NCBI GenBank assembly: GCA_003344405.1
Contig: NOWV01000013.1
Location: forward strand, 744,001-808,000
Source: Trichoplax sp. H2
Lineage: Eukaryota > Placozoa > Uniplacotomia > Trichoplacea
DNA length: 64,000 nt
Direction of reading: 5' to 3'
How positions within the stretch are numbered: the first letter of the stretch is position 1; each line of letters begins with the position of its first letter. The position numbers were made by a program, and so were the translations under genes. Positions 40,048 through 52,024 of this stretch are shown here, one piece after another. The notes beneath the pieces are model-generated. The model was given only the letters and a program-made list of their open reading frames with translations, was not told the origin of the DNA and ran no database searches.

Positions 40048-43000
40048 TTCAATGGCTTCAGATAAATAAAATATCTTCTTGAGGTAGTTAAATTTTAATA
40101 GAATTTGTCTTTACATTTAGATAAGTCCTCATAGTAAAGCCTTCAGTCTTTAATATCGTTATATATTGATTGCATAACGTAGTGTATTTAATAGGTTTGT
40201 TACTAATTTAGTATTCATTTTTAAAGACTATTCTATACTTACCTCATCAATGATCAACTCAACTTATTTTAGATTATATATGTGTAAACTGAAAGTCATA
40301 GGTCTGTTTAATCATTAAAGAGTAGAATTATTGCTGCATTAAAATTGTCGCTAATAATAACATGATAGAATTCACTGGTGTTGTTTATGTTAAACTTTAA
40401 GGTTGTCTTAATTAATAAAAGTATTTCATAACAGAAATATACCTGGCGTATTTTATATATTGAATTTATAGATTTTGAAAAGGATTATTATAGTTAAAAT
40501 ATTTAGCAGAGATTTTCTACCGAAAGATAGCATGTTTATAGTATTACTTGCTATTACTACAGGCAGATGTGATAAGGCATGAAGTAAAAAGTATTGATTG
40601 GTATTGAAGTTGATGCTTACAAACATTCATGTAAATCTTACATAAGATGATAGTGCTGTGTCCCTTAACACTTTAATTTAAGCCATAAATTTTTCTATAT
40701 TAAGCTTTAACCAGCGAAAAATTCTGTTACAGTCGTGGTGTGAGACTATTACTAGAATCTGAACTTAAATTAACTCTACATAGTTATAGTTCATCAGTTA
40801 CTGTTTCATCATATTATGATTGCAGGTATATGTCACTAAAATGCTACTTCTGAAAAGTAATGAAATCAACTGCTGCACTATAACATGTCGTAAGTAAATG
40901 ATTCACTGAATTTATCCTTAACTTTACCCATAATCTTAGTCAAATTATCATCTTAAAGCAGTCATATACGTGTAAAAACTAAACATTAATACATAGTTTC
41001 ACTTATTTATCTATATGATAGTATAAAGTAGCCGTGAGAAATTTTACCTTAAATTGTGAGGGTAATGCTTTTTAGCAACCCCTGCAATTTTGTATAACGA
41101 TTAATTAAATAATTAATCTCTGCTATTAATACCCGAGAAAAACTAAATGTATCTATAAGATCTCGCTCACTTCTCTTCACTTCAATTTGATCAATTCGCT
41201 AGAATTAGCAAAACACTATCTTATCTCAAAATATACTACATATAACTAGGAGTACTGATATCTAATACTATTATAGTGATACAATAGTCCAAATGTGAAT
41301 TAATGCTGTTATAAAAGTCGTAGAATAAGTACTATAATTGAATTTGATCTTAAAGAGCAAGTTATTTTAAAATATTAACTACCGGTAATTGAAGGCGTTG
41401 AATTTTATTGCTAGATATAAGGATTTTAAACAATATAAGCTATTGTCCTTTTATATCTTCCGAAATAAGCTATAGACAGAACATCATGTCGCCGAATAAT
41501 TTAATGTTTCATCCGATAAGACAACTTTAAGATCAATAGTATTACTCTTAACTGAAGCTCTGTCAAGCTTTAAATTTTGCTTGATGTATGCCTTTCTGCT
41601 ATAGTTACATGATTTCAACGTGGGGTACTACTCCTACTAATTTGCTTGGCATATTCTGCAATTAAGTGTCTTGCTAATTAGCTGCTAATTTATATATCTT
41701 TGTTTTATAACTTGTTATAGATCTGTCAGGATATATTGAGTAAGAGGCTTTTTAATTATGAAAGATATTTATATGAGTAAAATTTATTCTACTTGATCCG
41801 TACAGCGTGTAGTATTCTAATTCTATAGTAGTTTCACGTTCTAAAAGCTATCCGTAACTTGATTTCATTAAGATGCTTATTCACTGATTATGGAGCATTG
41901 TTGGACTATGATTAATGTTATATTCGCAGTATAATGACCAATGAATTAAGAATCAAGATACCGATGCCATACTATTCTTATCATGCTCGTAGAACATTTG
42001 AAGTGAATGTATTGCCATTTACAACTTTTGCAAAAGTCGACTTATTTTCTTATTATCTATTGCATAATTCTGAGTTTTCAGCCAGATGAAGTTATGATTT
42101 TTTCATACAATAATTTTTTAAATTTATGATAGAAGTAAAAGAGAATGTTTATTGAAATAGCCTTATAAGGTGCAAGCTAACGCTATATTATCCTCTTCGA
42201 GATCCTATTAAGATAATCCAGCATTGTGTTTTAAACTTATTGCACGGCATAAATATTTAGAAGGCCCCATAAAATAAAACAAACCGGTTTTCAAAGAGTG
42301 TTACAATCGGTTTGTAATAGAGATGCCGAAACCTGGATAATTAGGAACGAATATCCTTTCTAACTAACTGGTAAAGTCTAATCAATCCGTTCACAATAGA
42401 CTTACAGCGATTTGATAGGCTTAGATTAAACTATTTCTGGTAAGACTGTTTAGAATGGTCTTGCCAACCAAGACAAATATTACTACCATGAAAGATACAG
42501 CATACATCACAACGCTGAGAAAAGGAATATTTCCTATTTGAAGTGCAACGCTTTCTACACTCTCGCTCCGCTATCCTCGATGCCTGGCTACACATTCAAA
42601 GTTGAGACAAAAAATTTTTATACTGCAGTTTGTAAACTATTTATAAAGGTTCAGTAAATTAGAATTAAACATTAATTAAAAGCCTAGAGAGTCTTAGTAC
42701 CGTAATAAGAAGACTACAGAGATATTTTCCTAGGTATTCTTGCATGTGTGCATATTTTACTATTTAATTTGCCTACAGTAAATACAAAGACATAAAAATA
42801 AATAAAGCAACATCATTACGTTTGTCGATAATTTTGTTTAGCAGGGTTCAAAAATAGTAGTAGGAATGGCTTTTAAAGACTCTTTATTGAGTAAACTGAG
42901 TATATCTTCCTATTTTACTTGCAAATAAACTATTTTATTTTGCTCATACTACATACAGTACTTCGATGTACTGTATAAAGGCTTAAGTAGATTAAAAAAT

Positions 43001-44073
43001 AAGACCAGCACAAATTATTGTTGGGCGCTTCTATTAAAAGAGCTATTATTTAGAGGATCGATAAAATAAAAAAAATCATTTATTTGGATGTCATATACCT
43101 TAGAGAAATTTACTGTACTATGTATTTTTCTTCTGCTATATACGTACAGAGTGGTACTCTTCAGTTTCATTAGCAATATCTGATGTTTAATTTACTTGTC
43201 TTTAACTAGATAAACTTATGAAAGCAAGCTATTATGAAATGCCTTTTAGAACACCTGCAAAGGAAATAACAAAAATTATTTTCTTTTTGAAGTTCTTCTA
43301 CAGTTCATCCGTATTACTTGCATTACAGTCTATATTAACTAAGGCAAGGAGTTTCTACGAAGAGTGAGATGGTATAATTACCTGAAGGATAACAATAAAT
43401 TTAATGGGCACAGATCATGTCATTATTTTCCATAGCCTCAAGCAAAATTATGTATCAGAGAGCGATTACGCATATTCACTTAACCAGTTACAGAACAAGC
43501 TATAACACAAAAAGGGTTGCCTGCTGTTTAGGTAGCGTATCCAATTTTGGAGTAGGAAATAATTTAGAATATCGTACTAATGTTAAGAATCCGTAAAATT
43601 CTCTAACTGTATGCTCCGATTGAAGATACTTCTATATCATCTTTGTATTGGAGGAATTGTTATATCTGTCTAGAGACTATTTAACATTAAAGGGACATAA
43701 ATCTAAAGTATGCTGAAAGTTTATGAACCGATTATTTATACTGACAATGACTGAATATCGTTAAGAGATTAGTGGGAAATGAACAATTAAAATAGATCGA
43801 CCTAATAATGACACCCAGTATTTTATGAGACACTTTTATTTAAATTCACATGGAAAAATTCTAAATTATAGTTGATGTGTTCGCATTATACACATATATG
43901 AAAGTAAAATAAATGCTTAATTTTATTTTGGTGGCATAATCTGTATTATGTACTTTAAATATATTTTTAATAATTCTTTTAGTTAAGAACTTTTCATCAT
44001 TCTTCCTTGAATTCTGGGGAAGTAATGAATGTAAATTTGTGATTTACTTTCGCTTTAGGTAAAGTTTGAAGGA
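40048..44073. other. Spacer between array genes 2 and 3
   Basis: AT-rich, no gene recognised. From about 42.95 kb onward the sequence is similar to the upstream region of gene 4 (from about 50.34 kb), so it belongs to the duplicated segment of gene 3. An inverted pair CAAACCG/CGGTTTG lies near 42.29-42.32 kb. Confidence 0.6.
40065..40070 (+). terminator. Poly(A) signal AATAAA, gene 2
   Basis: AATAAA 18 bp past the gene 2 stop, implying a very short 3'UTR if used. Confidence 0.5.
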
Positions 44074-44080
44074 TATAAAT
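44074..44080 (+). promoter_or_regulatory. TATA box of array gene 3
   Basis: TATAAAT, followed by CTATTCTCTTATTCTCGAG, a stretch matched closely at genes 4 and 5. The 5'UTR exon ends at donor 44173 (AACGCAG/GTATAA); the 446-nt intron ends at TTTCAG (44619). Confidence 0.7.
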
Positions 44081-44646
44081 GTAAATTATTGGCGTGATGA
44101 TTTACATTCCTCTATTCTCTTATTCTCGAGTTAGACTCTGCTGCAGGTTGATACCGTAATTGTTGAAACGCAGGTATAAAGTTATGTTTTTCTCACTTTT
44201 ACCATTTTTATATTTAAGATTTTCATCCTATAGAATACGATAAAATTCAATTTTGTAGTGAAAGTAGGCTAAGCTAGAGTGTCATTAAGTGTATTTGATT
44301 ACGCTATGACATTACATTAACTGCTCAAGATGTCACTTACAGTAGGTCATAACTTGTTCTAAAAAAATGATCGATAGCGCAATGCAGTCTAGTACTTCAA
44401 TTTTACTCAAAGTACAGATAAATGTTATTCGAGAGTAATGTAGAAGGCTATTTAAATCTAAACCTTAGAGACTGGATTACCGTAGTTGGTAGCATAAATT
44501 TAGGATATTGATTTTAGCCAGTATTCAATGTTAATATAAATCATTTCAAAAGATACGCATAAACTGTTTGATTTTCTAGAAATAACTTTCTATTCTCTTC
44601 TCTTTCGATTGCCTTTCAGTCCATCTATAAGGATACGTGCTGAAAG

Positions 44647-47600
44647 ATGAAGATTCGCCTTTTGGCCTTGATTTTTCTACTTGTAATCTCCACTGCTTAT
44701 ACAGAAGAGATTCCATCATCAGATAAAACCGAAAATGACTTTCTCAGAAATATCGCCAGTTCAGCAGTTGATAACGTACTATATAAGGAGACCAATAATC
44801 AAAATATCGACGATAATTCAGATAGTCAGAGCACCGAATCGGATAAAGCTGAAACGGAAGATACCAGTCTTCGCGAAGTAGAATTTCAGGATAACAAAGA
44901 AATTATTGATGAAGATGGTTTAACCAAGTTCGATAATGAAATAGAAGAAGATAATTCGAATAAGGATGAAGACGAGCACGTAAATATCGATTAAATGATT
45001 GCTTAAAATATTTGATACTAATTTATATAGAATTAGTTTATAATAAGCATAGGCAGGTATTAAATTTGTGGGATAGCATAGAGATCGTTATTAAGTGTAG
45101 ACGATTCTTCTAGTTCAACGTGTATAAATCTATGATTACTATTGCTACAACTACGATAACAGATTGAGAATTAAGTAGAAAATTTCCTACGAGTATTTAA
45201 GCACAGAATATTAGCGTACTGTAAGCATATTACAAAAGGAACTTGACCTGTTACGAGCAGAAAAATATTTCAGTCGTGGAAAACTTTAACCTGTTAGTTG
45301 TGGGTGGTTTTAATCAATTATGATAGTATTCTAAATGGAAATGCAACAAAAAGAATTGCGCCTGTTAAAAGTTATTAATATCATAGAATGATAAAGTTAT
45401 CAGTTCAAATAATACTCGTATAGCTTTCACAAGAAGTATTGCCACTGGCCATTAAAAATTGAGAATAGAGTTAATTTATATTGAAAGATACTTGGAAGTA
45501 GTTTCGTTCTACATATTAATTGCTTCCTTGGAATTGAATTAGAGGGGATTAATTTACTGAATGTTGATTTATCAGTATAAACTAATTTACAGCTAGGTAT
45601 GTACTACTTCGGTACTGACAATTATTTGTGTGTTGGAATAGCAAGTCTGATTTCTTTATCTGGATAATTAAGGAAAACATATTTATATACTGTAGTATTT
45701 CTGCAGTACACATTTATTTTAAATCTACGAGGAGTAGGATTAGTCGATCTTAAGCAATGTTTATATCATTCAATGCTAGTCTAGATTGTTATTTTTCGTG
45801 CCTGTTTATTCGAATTTGAGTAGAAGAGATTAGCCCATCCTGAACGAAGTTATATCATACCAACAGTTTATTTATTTATTAAATTATGCAAGCTTAGGCT
45901 ATTATTACAAATGCTTATTGGGAATAAGAGACGAACTTACATATATGCAGTACAATTTTATATAATCAAAGTGACTTTAATTGCAATGTATATCTATATA
46001 TAAAATAAAGATGCGCTTATGTGTTGCTGATAATATCTTAATGTAGTTCTAGTTCTCCATAATCTGATATAATCATTGTACCTACATATAACCTCCATAG
46101 AAATCATCTTGGGGTCGTCGTCGTCGTCGTTGGATTAGACGCCGTCGTCGTCGTCGTCGCCGAACTCCGACAATCAATCCTTGTACCGGTTACATAACAA
46201 GTTTAAGACGATGCCAAAGTTCACGCAATGCTTTGCAAAGGCAAGTTTACATACTAAGAAGACAAAATAGTATATTGCGTCGAACAGTTTACAATCAAGG
46301 GTTAATCATTCGTCGATTAAGAGCCAAAAATGTGCGTCTTGTTCGACAAATGGCCTCACTTACAAGACAACTTCTCGTCATAAGGCGACAATATGCCGGT
46401 CTACGAGTGTGGTGTAATGGTAAGATAATCATATTAAAGCGAAGGATAAAAGCACTACAAGTGCAAATTCTCATACTTAGGAGGATAATTGCTACTAAAC
46501 AGGCCCAAATCAATCGATTGTCTGCTGTAATTCGTGTTAAAAATTCGATTATTAAACGGCTAAAAATAAGACTTATTTCCAAAGATGCCTTTATTCGTGG
46601 TCAGAAAATGATAATCGTCTTAAAAAATCGTAAAATTGCTTCCCTAAAAGCCCAACTATCTAGCAAAAACAGTGCCATTGGACGGTTACATCAAACCATT
46701 GCCCGTAAAGATGGCCTCATTCAGCAGTTATACGGTAGAATAGCTAAGAAAGATCGAACTATTTCTCAATTGCGTACAACCATTAACACCAAGAATCAAG
46801 AAATCACACGACTTAAAGGAATTATCTCTAATAAAGATCATCATATTACTCAATTGCAGCAAACTATCAGCAATAAGGAAACCACTATCAGTCAATTACG
46901 ACAAACTATAATCGTCAAAGATAGTCAAATCAGCCAATTGCAAAGTACTATTAAAAGTAAGAAAGCAGTAATCAATCAATTACGAGGTACAGTTGCCAAT
47001 CAGACTGCTACTATCAGCAGCCTGCGACAAACTATCGGCAGTCAAAATGCAACAATTCTGGAATTACATACTAAGGTTTTTAGTCAGACTCAACTTATTG
47101 GCCAACTTAATGCAACTATATTAAATCAAAGAATTCAAATTAATCAGTTACATGCCGTTATCGCTAGTAAAAATTTCACGATTGATAGTCAAAGTCAACA
47201 AATCACTGGATTGACTGGACGTCTTAGTAAGCTAAGAGCTAGAGTACGAAGGTTAAGATTTTCATTACAATCTCTAACGGCAACTGTAGGTACATTACGA
47301 CAAAAAATTTTAAGATTAAATGGGAAGTATCAAGTGTTAAAAGCCAAAATGGAAACTCTCAATATCCAACATCGACATGTCCAAAATGAAAATACTCGCT
47401 TGAACTCAACTCTACAAGCTAAAAATAGTCAGATTGAACAATTGAAATTGGATAAAATACATTTAAATAAGAATATTACGATATTGAAAAATCAGACTCG
47501 ACATTTGAATCAAAAATTAGATGATCAAAACGAAAAATTTAAAAATCTGACCGCAAGATTCGACAAAGCCGATATTTGTTGCCAGGCTTGTAATAGAAAA

Positions 47601-47825
47601 CCCATATCCGAAAATCCGTTTAATGTAACATCGTCTAGTAATACTAAAAATGAAGACGTAATAGCTTTTCAAGTGATATCAGAAGATGAGGTGAATGAAG
47701 AGAATCCATCGGAAAATTCGATAGATGAGAAGTCATCCGGAATTGAATCCAAAAAGAAAGATTCGAATGATGATCTTTCTGAAAGAGATTTTGATGAGAA
47801 TACTTTGGAAATGAGTTTAATCTAG
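44647..47825 (+). CDS. Array gene 3: secreted Arg-rich protein with 17 x 14-residue coiled coil (685 aa)
   Basis: Family not recognised. Exons 44647-44979 and 46101-47825, phase 0. Signal peptide MKIRLLALIFLLVISTAYT, then about 90 acidic residues ending DEDEH. Exon 2 opens KSSWG, five Arg, WI, nine Arg, mostly CGT codons. Cys pair: NPCTGYITS and RRCQSS. The next 450 or so residues are coiled coil; 46485-47198 encodes seventeen 14-residue units. It ends ADICCQACNRKP and an acidic Ser-rich tail. Many N-x-T/S sites suggest glycosylation. If the intron were retained, the frame would stop after four codons (VNID), giving only the acidic half. The donor CAC/GTAAAT is weaker than at genes 4 and 5, but phase and homology support it. 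Likely an extracellular or secretory-granule fibrous protein (inference). Confidence 0.85.
46485..47198 (+). repeat. Seventeen 42-bp coding repeats (gene 3)
   Basis: Contiguous 14-residue units of pattern T-I-x-x-K-x-x-x-I-x-x-L-x-x, for example TINTKNQEITRLKG, TISNKETTISQLRQ and TIIVKDSQISQLQS. Hydrophobic residues fall at positions 2, 9 and 12, while position 5, the other core place of the double heptad, is mostly Lys or Gln. Confidence 0.9.
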
Positions 47826-47898
47826 GCGCAAATACAAACTAATAAGTCTGAAAAATGATTAACAATATGTGTATTTATGCAACTAACTCTTCTATAAG

Positions 47899-47904
47899 AA
47901 TAAA
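47899..47904 (+). terminator. Poly(A) signal AATAAA, gene 3
   Basis: AATAAA 74 bp past the stop, in a stretch (AAGAATAAATTATAG) that is repeated at the same place after gene 4. Confidence 0.55.
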
Positions 47905-48925
47905 TTATAGTGCAGGCATGCAATAGAAATATAGAATAGATTGCACTCTTTATAATAGCCCAGGGTTATAGATTTAGCTTTCAGTTGTAAAAGTATCGAA
48001 TTTCGTATTTATTTTGGCATAATGTTGCTGTATTTATTCTCTAGTGATATAACATACTATAAACTTAGATATATAATAAATAATGCTTAAATGAAATGAT
48101 TGCTCAGATAACTACCCTTTTTTCTGCCTGTTTACCTGTATTTGAAAGCTGTGCTTTATAGCTCTCTTTTAGGATAAAACGTTAGTAATTATCATGATAC
48201 AATATGTATCATTAATTTGATTGTGCTGTCACATTGTTCGTCAATTTCTTATAGGGTACATCTTAGTAAAATTAATAAATATACTATGAGTGCATAGAGT
48301 CCAAAAATAAAAAGAGCATGAATTTTCTCTACATAAATGTTGTGTTCCGTAATTTTAGAAAATGGGAAACTACATAATATATTAAATTTATTCCATGTTA
48401 GTAACATTTAGATGCTCGCAGAATCTTACTCGAGAAGATATAGTATTGCAGGCCTTCATGTAGCTACCTTTTATTTTACATACCATAACATTTCTCTCGT
48501 TGATAGGCTTTAAAAAACACTTACATGAATAATGTAATACCGTATATTTTACGCGTGATTTTATTTCACACGATACTAAAAGTAATTTAGCTATGTAAGC
48601 GATTTGTAAAATATTGTATTGAGCTAGTCGTAGTCATTGTAATTTTTTTTCTTCCCTACATACAATTGACAGATACCTTAATTGATCGATTCAATTATTT
48701 ACAGGCACTAATAAATTTAGTGTATGCGAGAGGTGATCAAAAAAGACAGAAATAGCTGTACTACTGCCGACTGAAAGTTATGCAAGTCACGACGAACGAA
48801 CGTTTGAATCCTGTTTATCATTGTAAATTATTTAGTGTACATAAAGATTAGTAGCTGGTCAGGACTCCAAGATTTGTCATCAAGCTAAAGTAGGACCATA
48901 AAATTTTAGTTACCCTAACCAATGA

Positions 48926-49445
48926 CTATCGTTAAAAAGTGATTAGAAGAGATTAACAATTCGGTACTATAACTGAGGAGCAGTGTAGTTATACAATTAG
49001 AGTAGCAAACACTCATGATGTCTTCCTAATCGTAAGATACAACGTTTGAAGTAAACTAGTGCAAACTCCCTTCGCTTTGCTGACGGTTTACGATAATGTG
49101 CTCATTTAACAGATAGTATTACCATTTGATAGACCTGTCAGAGGTTCAGTAACTTTTTACCGTGTACTGTATGCTGTACAAAAGTCTATCGTTAAAAAGT
49201 GATTAGAAGAGATTAACAATTCGGTACTATAACTGAGGAGCAGTGTAGTTATACAATTAGAGTAGCAAACACTCATGATGTCTTCCTAATCGTAAGATAC
49301 AACGTTTGAAGTAAACTAGTGCAAACTCCCTTCGCTTTGCTGACGGTTTACGATAATGTGCTCATTTAACAGATAGTATTACCATTTGATAGACCTGTCA
49401 GAGGTTCAGTAACTTTTTACCGTGTACTGTATGCTGTACAAAAGT
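48926..49445. repeat. Perfect 260-bp tandem duplication
   Basis: Copy 1 is 48926-49185 and copy 2 is 49186-49445. Reading both line by line I find no difference. The unit ends in a TACTGTATGCTGTAC segment. It is either very recent or an assembly artefact. Confidence 0.95.
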
Positions 49446-49679
49446 ACTGTTTACTTAACAAAATCTTCCCATATTAAAAAGAAAGAAATAATAGTATATG
49501 GTAGTTGTAGTGTATTTAGAATATACTGTAACTATATTCTACTCTTAAATATAGACATGTTGTATTGCTCTTATATTTAGACAGATCTACAGTCCGCTTA
49601 CTCTACATTCATATATAGGCTACTGTATTTAGTTATTACGGTACTCGCTGTTTTCTACAATCATCTACTATTTTGTAAC

Positions 49680-49930
49680 CTGTTATGGTATATGTTGTAT
49701 CTAATTCCACAATCCTATTCTCTGCATGTGCTCTATCTTTAAAACTATAAATACCGGCGAATTCTACCTCAGAGTTCGTTAGCCTCTCAGTTAGTCTTCT
49801 AGTTAGTCTCTCACAGTCTAATACTTCTACTCGTTACTCACGACAGCTTGCACGCTGATCTACCGTAACTACCTCACTGTACTTCACATTACTAACCTAC
49901 AATAAGGCATAACTTTTATAAACTCTTTGG
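49680..49930 (+). mobile_element. Possible solo-LTR-like block
   Basis: TATAAATA at 49746-49753 is followed by about 170 bp of unusually C/T-rich, less AT-rich sequence with direct GTTAGTCT repeats and an AATAAG near 49900, reminiscent of an LTR promoter/R region. No coding region, primer-binding site or target duplication was identified, so this is only a suggestion. It could equally be the promoter of an unrecognised transcript. Confidence 0.2.
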
Positions 49931-51451
49931 TGTAATAATTGTAAATGACGACTAAATCTCAATCCTCTGAGATATTGAACCCTCCATCACAGTAGTATAG
50001 TACTTCGATTTTGAGTTATAAACATATTTTACGACATGTTGTTTAGTAGGTCGATAAAAATATAAAAGGGATGAAAGTGATGAAAGAGATTTTTCCTGAT
50101 CCTCTCCACATGGAGCAAAAATATTACTGGTATACAGATTTGAATTCTTACTGTTTATCTATTTTGTCTGCTTAAAATTCAAATTATAGACGTATGAAAG
50201 TATGCAAAGCTGCGAAAATTGTTTCTTGATGATATTAAAACTTTTAAATACATATTAGAGAACTTTTCATAAATGTTCTTTGCCTTACTAAATGTGTACA
50301 TTAGTTTACTAGAGATATACTATCTTCTGTTTTCTTCATCCCTGTGACAAAATTTAGTGAATGTAGCTTGAATATATTAAAATTAAGACCGATAAATTGC
50401 TGTAAGCTGCTACTCTTGAAAGGGCTGTTGTTAGAGGTCTGTAATAGAATTAGAGGGAGTATCAGTAGTTTATTTGAATATTATTTACCTTGCAGGGAGT
50501 CATTACTGTATTATTTATTTATCTTCTGAGATACGCATAGATTATCGTAAATTCTAGTTTTCATTTCCGACACCTGTTATTTAATTTACATATTTTAAAC
50601 TCGATAACTTATGAAAGTAAGCTATTACAAAGAAATTTTTAGAAGGTTTCTAAGAGAACTAACAGAAAGCGTTTTCCTTTTAAGTCCTTGCATATTATTA
50701 TTTGTACAGACTAAGCAATCAGTTTCTACTTAAGAGGGAATGATATATATTTAGCGGGGAGATGAAAACAAATTGTACGGCAATACTCATAAATGATATC
50801 ATAGTATAATAGAGTTTCGGACTGTTCTAATATCCGAAAGCAATTATGCTTACCCGGTATACGCTTAAGTAGTTACGAAAAATTATCATACGAATAGTAC
50901 TGTCTATTGTTTAGATTGTTTATCCAGTTTTTAAATAAAGAATAATTTTGTAAACAGCTTTGATTCCAAAGAGCTGTAAAATTCATTGGCTGTTTGAATC
51001 GGTCAAGATGGTTTTATGTTATCTTTGAGTTAAAGTAAGTTATTATCATTATTTTCTATACTTAGCTTTAAAGGTGAATTGAATCTAAAGTACATAGAAA
51101 GTTTGTTGTTAAAGGTAATGATTAAATGCCATTAAGAAAAATAATGGAGAATGAATAATTGCGATAGATCAGGATAAAAAGGACAACAGTAATGTCTTGT
51201 TTCCTTAAGACCGTTTTAATTCAATACATGGAAAAATTCGTAATTTTCTTTGATATGACTGCATTAAATGTACACATAAAGTAAGCGCCCAATTTATTTC
51301 AGCATAATGGTATACCAGATAACCTGTAATAATTCTCTAAGTATATTTTGGATAGTTCTTTAGTCAACAATGTTTTACCGTTCTCTTAAATCTTTGGAAA
51401 AAGGAATGAATGTAATTTCCTGATTTACTTTCAGATTAGCTAAATTCCGAA

Positions 51452-51459
51452 TATAAAAG
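51452..51459 (+). promoter_or_regulatory. TATA box of array gene 4
   Basis: TATAAAAG with the shared downstream CATTCTCTTATTCTCGAAT; 5'UTR donor after 51555 (ATACAG/GTATAA); 442-nt intron to 51997. Confidence 0.7.
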
Positions 51460-52024
51460 TTCATCATTTAGCCATATGATTATATTCATCCATTCTCTTA
51501 TTCTCGAATTGGCCTTTGTCGCCGATCGATAATTGATATAATTATCGAAATACAGGTATAAGATTGCTGAGCGAATTTCTTGTGTATTTGTCATTTTTCA
51601 CATACGTGTATAAGATTTTCATCTTTTAGAACGCCGTACGGTGCAATTTTAGCTTTATTATGAAACTAGGTTAAGCTACCGTACCGGAAAATTTATTTTA
51701 TTGCACTATGTAACTATGTACAGGGTTCGAGATATTATGTCTTACCTGTAGTTTGTTATAATCGATATTGCAATACGGTATTTCAGTGTACTCAAAGTAT
51801 GGGTTAGTATTATTCATAAGTAATGCACAAGGCTATTTAATTCTAAATTTTTTATATTATTGCAGTTGGTAGTGAAAAGTTATGGTGTTGATTTTAGTTA
51901 GTATTCAATGTTAACTTACATCTTTTATAAGGTACCAATAATCTTTTCAGTTTTACTGAAAAGTATTTTATTCTGAAATTAGTATATCGCCTTACAGACT
52001 ATCAATAAAGATACGTACTGAAAG

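Larger units (their letters stand above)
42950..48480 (+). repeat. Segmental duplication unit, gene 3 copy
   Basis: Upstream flank, TATA region, 5'UTR exon, both introns, coding sequence and 3' flank are similar to 50340-55930 (gene 4), more distantly to about 55960-60200 (gene 5). Start codons of genes 3 and 4 are 7378 bp apart and stops 7482 bp apart. Ends are approximate, judged by eye. Confidence 0.7.
47826..51451. other. Spacer between array genes 3 and 4
   Basis: The gene 3 3' flank runs to about 48.4 kb. From about 48.8 to 50.0 kb is sequence with no counterpart in the neighbouring duplicates, including the 260-bp perfect duplication and an LTR-like block. From about 50.34 kb the gene 4 duplicated upstream flank begins. 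No gene seen. Confidence 0.6.
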
